A stretch of DNA of 51,178 nucleotides from Acetobacteraceae bacterium. GTDB lineage: Bacteria > Pseudomonadota > Alphaproteobacteria > Acetobacterales > Acetobacteraceae. Positions 42,400-51,178 of this stretch are shown here, piece by piece. Each line of letters starts with the position of its first letter. The stretch's first letter is position 1. A program made the translations under genes and the position numbers. The notes beneath the pieces were generated by a model. That model made no database searches, was not told the DNA's origin, and saw nothing but the letters and a program-made list of their open reading frames with translations. Where the stretch lies: positions 1 to 51,178 of the forward strand of contig CANBXZ010000007.1 of assembly GCA_947373495.1 (NCBI GenBank). The letters are read 5' to 3'.

Positions 42400-42790
42400 G
42401 GCGCTTGCGTTCAGCGCAGCTTCCTGCTTCGGCGGCCCACTGGCCTCGGGCATCGGTGTCGACCGCGGTGATCAGATGCTGGCCTTCGCCAGCCAGGGTA
42501 ACGCTGCCACTCCATTGGCCGTCGGCGCCCACGGCCACGGTATCGAGCGGCTGCGAGTCGTCGAGGAGGGTGACAGTGGTGCCGGGCTTGCCGGTGCCCG
42601 CAAGCGCCTGCCGCACCTGGCCGGTGAGGCCGCCGATGTCCCCCAACTGGCCAATGGCTTCGACAATGGTCCGGTCGAGCGCGGCGCCGGTATTGGCGGC
42701 GACCACCGCATCGATCCCGGCGGGATCTTCACCCGCAGATAAGCCGGCCTGGCCGGAAGCTGGAACACCAGCAGCAGTCAGAGGGCGGCG
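42400..42790 (-). pseudogene. Fragment of an Ig-like domain repeat protein
   Basis: The minus-strand frame reads SAGEDPAGIDAVVAANTG, then ALAGTGKPGTTVTLLDDSQP and GADGQWSGSVTLAGEGQHL. This is the pattern of bacterial Ig-like modules found in large surface proteins. There is no start codon or complete domain set, and the frame runs into the sulfatase gene out of phase, so it appears to be a leftover. The rest of 42317-42812 shows no other gene. Confidence 0.45.
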
Positions 42791-42812
42791 GGTGCCGGCT
42801 TGGGCTTGCCGC

Positions 42813-44021
42813 TCATCGCGCGCGGTCGGCCTCCTCGGGCGGGCGGACCTGGGCGAAGGCGCGCAGCAGCAACAGGTCGTAGGTGATCTTCAGCACCCCA
42901 CAGGCCACCAGCGGCCAGCCGAAGCCACTCAGCCCCATCATCCAGCCCGCCAGCAGCGGCGACAGCGCCGCCGCCAGCCCACGCGGCACCGCGGTGACGC
43001 TGGCCGCCGCCGGGCGCTCATGCGGCTCCACCACCGCCATGACGTAGGAGGAGCGCGTCGGCACGTCCATCTGGCTGAGCAGGCCGCGCAGCAGCAGCAG
43101 CCCGAAGGCCACCCAGGGGTTCGAGGTGAAGGCCACCAGCATCAGGAAGACGCTGGACGGCAGGTGCGTGAACACCATGGTGTTGACCAGCCCAAAGCGC
43201 CGCGCCAGCGGCACCGCCGCGAACATCGAGACCGCCGAGCACAGCCCGGTGGCGAAGAACACCGCGCCAATGGTCGCCACGTCGAGCGCGAAGCGTTCCG
43301 CCAGCCACAGCGCCAGCAGCGAGTTCACCACGAAGCCGCCGCCGAAGCTGTCCAATGAGAACAGCGCAGCCAGGCCATACACCCGCCGGCGCGACGGCCC
43401 GAGCGGCGCCGGCGGGGCATCGCCCGTCGCTTCGGCGTGCGGCGACAGGCCGCGGTAGAGCACGAAGCTGGCCGTCCCCAGCGCGCCGTACAGCAGGAAC
43501 ATCGCATCGGTGACCGAAGCGGCCCCAACCAGCGGCGCCAGCCAATCCACCGCCCCCGCGGCGAGCGCCCCCAATGCCCCGACGACCGAACCGACAAAGG
43601 CATAGCGGGCGAAGGTGGCGGTGCGGTCGGCGTCGCGCACCGACTGCGCCAGCACGGTGTGCTCCAGCGGCAGGAACACGCTGGCATCGCCGCCGGTCGG
43701 GCTGAGCGTGCCGATGAAGGCGATCAGCAGCAGCGGCCAGAAGCCGTCGAACCATGCGGTGGCCAGGCCGGTCGCCGCCATCAGCAGGCTGGCCGCCAGC
43801 AGCGCCGGGCGGCGGCGCACCTTGTGGCCGACCGCGCCCAGCAGCAGCGTCAGCAGCGCCGAGCCGAGCAGCGTGGTGGTGGCGATGGCACCGACGGCAA
43901 CCGGGCCGAAGCCGAGCGCCGACAGATGTACGGGCAACAGGATGGCGACATAGCCGTCGCCAAAGGCGCGCAGCGCGCGAGCCAACAGGATACGGGCAGT
44001 GTCGGCTGGCAAGGCTGTCAT
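42813..44021 (-). CDS. MFS transporter
   Basis: A 402-residue integral membrane protein with twelve predicted helices. The helix 2-3 loop GAVGHKVRRRPALL is the MFS signature region. The segment SPTGGDASVFLPLEHTVLAQS and the C-terminal RGLLSQMDVPTRSSYVMAVV resemble a family of Acetobacteraceae MFS permeases of unknown substrate. It lies 79 bases downstream of the receiver-cyclase gene in the same direction and could be co-transcribed. Efflux or uptake cannot be decided. Confidence 0.9.
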   Translation of the reverse strand: MTALPADTARILLARALRAFGDGYVAILLPVHLSALGFGPVAVGAIATTTLLGSALLTLLLGAVGHKVRRRPALLAASLLMAATGLATAWFDGFWPLLLIAFIGTLSPTGGDASVFLPLEHTVLAQSVRDADRTATFARYAFVGSVVGALGALAAGAVDWLAPLVGAASVTDAMFLLYGALGTASFVLYRGLSPHAEATGDAPPAPLGPSRRRVYGLAALFSLDSFGGGFVVNSLLALWLAERFALDVATIGAVFFATGLCSAVSMFAAVPLARRFGLVNTMVFTHLPSSVFLMLVAFTSNPWVAFGLLLLRGLLSQMDVPTRSSYVMAVVEPHERPAAASVTAVPRGLAAALSPLLAGWMMGLSGFGWPLVACGVLKITYDLLLLRAFAQVRPPEEADRAR

Positions 44022-44100
44022 GACCCGTATCCTCAGGCAGTACAGGGGTTGAGCAGAAACGGGCTGTAGCGAAGCCGGCTGAACCGCCTCGCCGCCGCCT

Positions 44101-45351
44101 TCAGCCCAGGTCCACCATCATTCCCTGCTGGCCGCTCAGCAGCCGCCGCAGGTGGAAGCTGATCAGCCCATCCTCGGGTGCCTGTCCCAGCAGCGCCGCA
44201 AACGCGCCGACAGCCCCGGCAGCGGCAGCGTCGGCAAGGCGGAAAGCCTCGGCATAGGCGACCGCCAGCGGTCCGGTGGCACGCGCCTCGGTCAGTGGCT
44301 CGAAGGCGGCGAGGGGTTCGCTACGGCCGCGCAGCCGCAACCGGCCCACCGGGCGACCACGGAAGCCCGGTACTGCGGCCACCACCGTGGCGCTGGCGCA
44401 AATCCGCGTGCCCAGCAGCTTGTTTGCCGCTTCCAGTCGCGACGCGGTGTTGATGGTGTCGCCATAGGCCGTGTAGTCGAAGAAGCCGCTGCCGCCGAAG
44501 CTGCCGACCAGCGCCGGCCCGCTGTGCAGCCCTATCCTCGTCACGCCCAGCGCCACGCCACGCCCAGCCCATTCGCCACGCACCGCCTCTGCCCGCGCAT
44601 CCAGCGCCAACGCGCAGGCCACCGCCCGGGCCGCGTGGTCCGGCTGGTCGGCCGGGGCGCCGAACAGCACGTGCAGCGCGTCGCCGATGATTTTTATGAG
44701 CGTCCCGCCCTGGGCGAAGACAACCTCGGTCAGTGCCGCCAGGTAGTCGTTCAGCAGCGCGGCGATCTCGGCCGGGGGCAGGTCCTCGGCCAGGCTGGTG
44801 AAGCCGGCGATATCGGTGAACAGCGCGGTCACCTCGCGCCGCTGCGGTGCCAGCGCGGCGGGGTCCTCGGCGGCGGCCAAGCTGGCGGCCACGGCCGGGG
44901 AGAAGTAGCGCGCCAACTGGGTGCGGGCACGCTCGGCTTCCTGCTGGCGGCGCTGCAATTCCCGCGTCTGCGCCAGGCTGCGCAGCGTCTTGGCAATGGT
45001 GGCATCCAGGTCGGCGAAGTCGATCGGCTTGGTCAGGAAGTCGAAGGCGCCGCGGTTCATCGCGGTGCGGATGTTGGACATGTCGCCATAGGCCGAGACG
45101 ATGACCGTGGCGCGCTGGTTCGCCGCCGCCTGAATGTGCTGCAGCAGCGTCAGCCCATCCATCCGCGGCATGTTGATGTCGGTCAGCACCATGTCGATGC
45201 CGGCATCCTCGGCCAGCATCGCCAGCGCCGCCACGCCATCGGCGGCGAAGCAGAAGCTGAGTTCCCCGGCACGCACCTGGCGGCGGAAACGCTGCACGAT
45301 CAGCGCCTCCAGGTCCGGCTCGTCATCCACCACCAGGATGCGCGCGGTCAT
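44101..45351 (-). CDS. Response regulator fused to a class III adenylyl cyclase
   Basis: A 416-residue cytosolic protein. The receiver domain (~1-120) has D9/D10, phospho-acceptor D58 ([11 protein letters not shown]) and K108 (LTKP). A coiled-coil linker (~128-150) follows. The cyclase domain (~170-370) has metal ligands D180 (FTDIAGFT) and D224 ([10 protein letters not shown]), purine-specifying K220 and T294, and transition-state N301/R305 ([10 protein letters not shown]). Lys with Thr suggests the class IIIb adenylyl type. It is probably phosphorylated by the kinase upstream. The ATG overlaps the preceding receiver stop. Confidence 0.95.
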   Translation of the reverse strand: MTARILVVDDEPDLEALIVQRFRRQVRAGELSFCFAADGVAALAMLAEDAGIDMVLTDINMPRMDGLTLLQHIQAAANQRATVIVSAYGDMSNIRTAMNRGAFDFLTKPIDFADLDATIAKTLRSLAQTRELQRRQQEAERARTQLARYFSPAVAASLAAAEDPAALAPQRREVTALFTDIAGFTSLAEDLPPAEIAALLNDYLAALTEVVFAQGGTLIKIIGDALHVLFGAPADQPDHAARAVACALALDARAEAVRGEWAGRGVALGVTRIGLHSGPALVGSFGGSGFFDYTAYGDTINTASRLEAANKLLGTRICASATVVAAVPGFRGRPVGRLRLRGRSEPLAAFEPLTEARATGPLAVAYAEAFRLADAAAAGAVGAFAALLGQAPEDGLISFHLRRLLSGQQGMMVDLG

Positions 45352-45742
45352 GCGCCGCCCCGCGCCCCGGCCAGCACGGCGGTCACGTCGCGCTTCAGCA
45401 GCGGGAAGTCCACCGGCTTGGTGAGGAACTTGCTGGCGCCGCGCGCGGCGGCCTGCGCCATGGTCGCGCCATCGCCATAGGCCGAGATCATGAACACCGG
45501 CAGGTCCGGCCGGCGCGCCTTCACCAGCGGCAGCAGGTCCAACCCGCTCATGCCGGGCATGTTGATGTCGGAGACCAGCAGGATCAACTCGCCCGCCACC
45601 GCGTCGTCCAGCTTGGCCAATGCCGCCTCGGCCGACAGGGCGAAGTCCAGCACGCATTGCCGGTCGCGCAGTTCGCGGCGGAACTGCTGGCGGAACAGCG
45701 CCTCCACATCCGGCTCGTCGTCCACCACCAGGATGCGCAGCA

Positions 45743-45746
<4 letters not shown>
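45348..45746 (-). CDS. Single-domain response regulator
   Basis: A 132-residue stand-alone receiver with D9/D10 (LVVDDEPD), phospho-acceptor D60 ([12 protein letters not shown]) and K113-type KP motif (FLTKPVDF). It has no output domain. It overlaps both neighbours by ATGA, so kinase, receiver and receiver-cyclase are co-translated. It may act as a phosphate sink or relay for the kinase. Confidence 0.94.
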
Positions 45747-47734
<1,988 letters not shown>

Positions 47735-47847
47735 GGGGCGGCCGTGTCGGGGCGTGGAGCCATGTGGCGTTCTCCGGAGCCTGGGCAGAACGGGATCGGC
47801 AGCAACCTTACCCCAGCGGCAATGACCTGGAAAGCAACCGCCCTTGC

Positions 47848-48855
47848 CTACTCGAACACGTCGTCGGCCTGCGCCATCACCGTGGCTGGCAGGGTTATGC
47901 CCAGGGCCTGCGCCGTTCGCAGGTTCACGCCCAGGGTGTAGCGCGTCGGCAGCTCGATGGGGATGTCGCCCGGCGGCACCCCGCTGAGGATGCGGGCCAC
48001 CTGGCTGCCGGCGCGCCGCCGCAGGTCGTCAATGTCCGGCCCGAAGCCGAGCAGGCAGCCGGCACCCGCCATCGAGGCCCATTCGCAGATCGTCGGCAGT
48101 TGCGCCTCCCGCGCCAGGCGCGCGAGCTGCGCCGCATCGCCGAAGAACTGCGGCGTGGCCATGATCAGCAGCGCCTCGATCCGGGCTTCCTGCATGGCCG
48201 CGAAGGCGGCCGGGAAGCCCTCGCGCGTCGCCACGTCGAACAACCGCAGCTCCAGCCCCAGGGTAGCGGCGGTGCGGCGCATCTCCCGCTCGCTGGCGGG
48301 CCGGTCCGGCGAGGGGGCGTACATCAGCGCGCCAATCCGGCGCCGCCCCGGCAGGGCCTGGTGCAGCATGTCCAGCCGCTTGCCCTCCAGTTCCGCGGCC
48401 AGGATGGAGATGCCGGTCAGCATGCCGCCCGGCCGCGCCAGGCTGGCGGCGAAGCCCTGGCCCACCGGGTCGGCCCCGAAGTACACCACCGGCACCGTGG
48501 TGCTCTGCGCCCGCACCGCCTGGGTGGTGTCGCTGCCGGTGGTGAAGACGACATCCGGGCGTTCCTGCAGCAAGGCCCTGACGCGGTCGGGCAGCTCCGG
48601 GATTTCGCCCCAGTACATGGAAACGCCGAGGTTGCGGCCATCGACGAAGCCCAGCCGGGCCAGGGCGGGCAGCATGCGGGTGCGGGTGACCTCCAGCGAG
48701 AGCGGGGTGGTGGCCAATACCGCCAGGCGCCAGGGCCGGGTTTCCGGCGGCTGCGCCCGCGCCGCCAGCGAGGCGCACAGCAGCATGCAGCAGGCAGCCA
48801 TCAGCCGAACCCGGATGAGCTTTGTCACTCCCCACAGCATCCGCTGCAACGGCAC
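47848..48855 (-). CDS. PF04392-type periplasmic binding protein (ABC_sub_bind family) 1
   Basis: A 335-residue protein. The signal peptide ends ASLAARA near residue 34. The mature protein has the family motif SLARPGGMLTGIS and the ending TAQALGITLPATVMAQADDVFE. No ABC permease or ATPase is near. It sits upstream of, and in line with, the Cache kinase operon, so a role as ligand-binding co-sensor is possible. A downstream in-frame Met (48840) is an alternative start. Confidence 0.9.
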   Translation of the reverse strand: MPLQRMLWGVTKLIRVRLMAACCMLLCASLAARAQPPETRPWRLAVLATTPLSLEVTRTRMLPALARLGFVDGRNLGVSMYWGEIPELPDRVRALLQERPDVVFTTGSDTTQAVRAQSTTVPVVYFGADPVGQGFAASLARPGGMLTGISILAAELEGKRLDMLHQALPGRRRIGALMYAPSPDRPASEREMRRTAATLGLELRLFDVATREGFPAAFAAMQEARIEALLIMATPQFFGDAAQLARLAREAQLPTICEWASMAGAGCLLGFGPDIDDLRRRAGSQVARILSGVPPGDIPIELPTRYTLGVNLRTAQALGITLPATVMAQADDVFE

Positions 48856-48873
48856 CGGTATTCGATGTGTTTC

Positions 48874-48901
48874 CTGGTTCCGGCGAACCAGACGTTACAA
48901 T
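48874..48901. promoter_or_regulatory. Dyad and -10-like box between divergent binding-protein genes
   Basis: CTGGTTC-CGGC-GAACCAG (48874-48891) is a perfect 7-bp inverted repeat. TACAAT at 48896-48901 is a good rightward -10 match. They lie in the 176-base divergent promoter region and could form an operator/promoter pair. Confidence 0.45.
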
Positions 48902-49031
48902 AACCCTACAGCAAGACAACGCCCCTGCCACCGCTGCGCGTGGCCCCGGTACGGTGACGTGATGAAACCAGGCGTTGCCGCCGCGCGGCGCCATCTTGCC
49001 CGGGCCGGTGGCGCCGCCGCATGATCGGCAC

Positions 49032-49994
49032 ATGAGTCAGTCCCATCACCGGCGCCGCCACCTGCTTGCCGTGCCCGCTGCCCTGGGGGTACTGGCAGGG
49101 CGCGGGGCATTGGCCCAGCCGGCGGCGCGGCCGGGGCGCCCGCCCAAGGTGGTGACACTGTCGCCCGGTCCCACCCACACCCTGCCAGCCTTCCGCAGCG
49201 GGCTGGACGAACTCGGCTACCCGATCGAGGTCGAGGCCTTCGAAAGCGGCCTGGACGGCCCGCAGGTTGCCGCCGCCGTCGCCGCGGCCACGGTGGTGCT
49301 GGCGGTGGCGGGTCCGGCGATCGAAGCCGCCCGGCGGCTGACCACCACGGTGCCGATCGTGGCGCTGGACCTGGAGCGCGACCCCGTGGGCAATGGCCTG
49401 GTGCAGACCCTGGCGCGGCCCGGCGGCAACCTGACCGGCCTGTTCCTGGACCAACCCGGGATCGCCGCCAAATGGCTGCAACTGCTGGCTGAGGCGGTGC
49501 CGACACTGCGCCGGCTGGCCATGCTATGGGACCCCCGCATCGGCCCGGAGCAACGCGATGCGGTGATCGCCGCCGCCGGCCAACTGGGCATGCAGGTGGA
49601 GATCTTCGAGCTGAGCCGCGACGCCATCGACACCAGCTTCAGCCGCATCCGCGCGATGCGGGCCCAGGGGGTGGTGCTGGCTTCCGCTCCGCTGGTGTTC
49701 CAGATCCAGGACCGCCTGGCGCAACTGGTGCTCGCCGCGCGGCTGCCCAGCATCACCATGTTCCCCGACTTCGTCACCGCCGGTGGCTTCCTGGCCTATG
49801 GGCCAGACCGCAGCGACATGGGCCGCCGCGCCGCCGGCTATGTCGACCAGATCATCAAGGGCCGGCGCGCGGCCGACCTGCCGGTGGAACGGCCCAGCCG
49901 GTTCGAGCTGGCGATCAACCTGACGACCGCCAAGGCGTTGGACATCGATGTGCCGCAGACCCTGCTGGCCCGCGCCGATGCGGTCATCGAATAG
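49032..49994 (+). CDS. PF04392-type periplasmic binding protein 2
   Basis: A 320-residue protein. The signal has a His/Arg-rich start (MSQSHHRRRHLLAVPAALGVL) and is Tat-like. The family motif is TLARPGGNLTGLF and the ending is TAKALDIDVPQTLLARADAVIE. It is a paralogue of its two neighbours. It diverges from binding protein 1 and converges on binding protein 3 (9-base gap). Confidence 0.9.
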   Translation: MSQSHHRRRHLLAVPAALGVLAGRGALAQPAARPGRPPKVVTLSPGPTHTLPAFRSGLDELGYPIEVEAFESGLDGPQVAAAVAAATVVLAVAGPAIEAARRLTTTVPIVALDLERDPVGNGLVQTLARPGGNLTGLFLDQPGIAAKWLQLLAEAVPTLRRLAMLWDPRIGPEQRDAVIAAAGQLGMQVEIFELSRDAIDTSFSRIRAMRAQGVVLASAPLVFQIQDRLAQLVLAARLPSITMFPDFVTAGGFLAYGPDRSDMGRRAAGYVDQIIKGRRAADLPVERPSRFELAINLTTAKALDIDVPQTLLARADAVIE

Positions 49995-50003
49995 CCGGCG
50001 GGG

Positions 50004-50975
50004 TCAGTCGAGCACCACATCCGCCCGCGCCAGCAGGGCCAGCGGCAGGTCCACTCCCAGCGCCCGCGCGGTCCGCGCATTCACCACCACCTCGAAACTG
50101 GTCGGCTGCTCTATCGGCAGGTCCGCCGGGTTGGCGCCGTCCAGGATGCGCCGCACGAAGTACATGGCCCGCACCAGCAGTGCCCGGTGCGGGAAGCCGT
50201 AGCTCAGCAGGCAACCCGCATCCACGAAGGTGCGGATCGCCGCCGCCATGGGCAGCCGCAGGTCCAGCCCAACCTGGCTGATGGCCGCCACCTGGTCGAA
50301 CAAACCCGCATCCGGCAGCACCACCACAGCGCCGGGAGGCCGCGCCCGCAGCGCCGCGCTGGCTGTTGCGGCATCGCCAGGCCGGCTCCAGGGCACCACC
50401 CAGCTGGCCACGCCCAACTGCTGCGCACGCTCGGCCAGGATGGCATCCATCCGCCGGTTGGACGGGTTCAGCGGGTTGCTGATGGCGGCCAGGCTGTGCA
50501 GCCGGGGCTTCACCTCCAGCAGCAGGTCAATCAGCTTGGGCACGATCTCGGCGGTGTTGGTGGCCATGCCGGTGATGTTGCCGCCGGGCCGCGCCAGGCT
50601 GGGTACCAGGCCGACCGCCACCGGGTCGTTGATGGGCAGCATCACCACCGGCACGTCACGCGTTGCCGCCAGCACGGCCCTGGCGGCGGTTATGGTGCTG
50701 ACCAGGATCACCGCCGGGCGCGAAGCGACAACCTCGGCGGCCAGCATGGCGAAGGCGCTGTAGTCCCCCGCCGCCCAGCGGTCCTCCAGGTACACGTCAA
50801 CGCCTTCAACCAGGCCTTGTTCGGCCAATCCCTCACGGATGAAGCGCAGCAGGGAGACGCTGGTGGCATCGGTCTTTGCTCCGGTACCCAGCAGTATCAC
50901 CCGGCGGGGTGTGGCCAGCGCCGGACGTGGCAGGCCCAACCCGGCAACCCCCGCGATGATGGCTCGGCGATGCAT
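50004..50975 (-). CDS. PF04392-type periplasmic binding protein 3
   Basis: A 323-residue protein. The signal MHRRAIIAGVAGLGLPRPALA may use Tat or Sec. The family motif is SLARPGGNITGMA and the ending is TARALGVDLPLALLARADVVLD. It is a third paralogue in the cluster, without ABC partners. The start at 50975 is the first in-frame ATG before the signal. Confidence 0.9.
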   Translation of the reverse strand: MHRRAIIAGVAGLGLPRPALATPRRVILLGTGAKTDATSVSLLRFIREGLAEQGLVEGVDVYLEDRWAAGDYSAFAMLAAEVVASRPAVILVSTITAARAVLAATRDVPVVMLPINDPVAVGLVPSLARPGGNITGMATNTAEIVPKLIDLLLEVKPRLHSLAAISNPLNPSNRRMDAILAERAQQLGVASWVVPWSRPGDAATASAALRARPPGAVVVLPDAGLFDQVAAISQVGLDLRLPMAAAIRTFVDAGCLLSYGFPHRALLVRAMYFVRRILDGANPADLPIEQPTSFEVVVNARTARALGVDLPLALLARADVVLD

Positions 50976-51178
50976 GCGATGACCTTGGGCTGCCCAGACG
51001 CAGTTGGCCGGAAGCCATGCGGAGTGGCAAGCAACACCTGCCTTGGCCGGGAATGCCGCGCGCTGCTGGCCACGACAGAGGCCGCTGCCGCCAACTGCTG
51101 GCGCCTGTGGCGGAACGTGCTGGAGCAGACGGAGCGGAGTGGCGCTGCGGGAGTGACTGATGGACCCGGCGCTGTTCG
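50976..51178. other. Window-end region with a possible gene start
   Basis: No complete gene is visible. On the plus strand an ATG at 51160 (MDPALF) overlaps a TGA at 51158-51160 and runs off the window, so it may start a further gene. Too little is present to identify it. Confidence 0.3.

Noticed and set aside
42365-42742. A 125-codon plus-strand frame upstream of the sulfatase
   Set aside because: Its opposite strand reads as an Ig-like module; the plus-strand translation has no family features or ribosome-binding site.

Overview
The window is very GC-rich, with strong G/C preference at third codon positions. It carries gene families typical of free-living, nutritionally versatile alphaproteobacteria: a complete tad (Flp) pilus locus, a tripartite-tricarboxylate (Bug-type) binding protein, peptide-type ABC importers, PF04392-type binding proteins, GMC oxidoreductase and DoxX. 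This best fits an Acetobacteraceae member (Roseomonas-like). That placement is inference from gene content; no rRNA or marker gene is present.

Layout. 1-0.7 kb: 3' end of a P-type cation ATPase. 0.9-8.9 kb: a 1,939-residue secreted-type protein followed upstream by an OmpR-type two-component pair. The large protein has a seven-bladed FG-GAP propeller, RTX-like repeats, an integrin-beta-like VWA/I domain and a C-terminal FG-GAP region. 9.2-13.2 kb: an OpgC-like membrane acyltransferase, a group of small envelope/stress genes (lipoprotein, CsbD-like remnant, DUF3309, Spy/CpxP-like, small secreted protein) and a beta-hydroxyacid dehydrogenase. 13.3-24.6 kb: the tad locus, all on the minus strand except one TadE-like pseudopilin gene on the plus strand. 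24.7-29.5 kb: a redox group (FMN reductase, extradiol dioxygenase, DoxX, divergent LysR, GMC oxidoreductase). 29.6-34.9 kb: a Bug-type solute receptor and an RND efflux pump with its fusion protein. 35.4-42.3 kb: a tightly overlapping operon encoding a formylglycine-type sulfatase/phosphonate monoester hydrolase, a family-5 binding protein, a 29-codon ORF resembling the binding protein's own tail, two ATPases and two permeases. 42.3-44.0 kb: an Ig-like remnant and an MFS transporter. 44.1-51 kb: a sensory cluster (dCache histidine kinase, stand-alone receiver, receiver-adenylyl-cyclase fusion) beside three PF04392 periplasmic binding proteins with no ABC permease or ATPase.

How the genes work together. 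Translational coupling (ATGA or TGATG overlaps) is pervasive and marks four co-translated sets: the two-component pair, the tad operon, the phosphonate/sulfate-ester importer and the kinase-receiver-cyclase set. The most unusual items are three. The first is the integrin-like single polypeptide, which combines an alpha-type propeller with a beta-type I domain whose metal-site residues are mostly conserved. The second is the orphan duplicated tail of the ABC binding protein. The third is the sensor/cyclase cluster flanked by orphan binding proteins.
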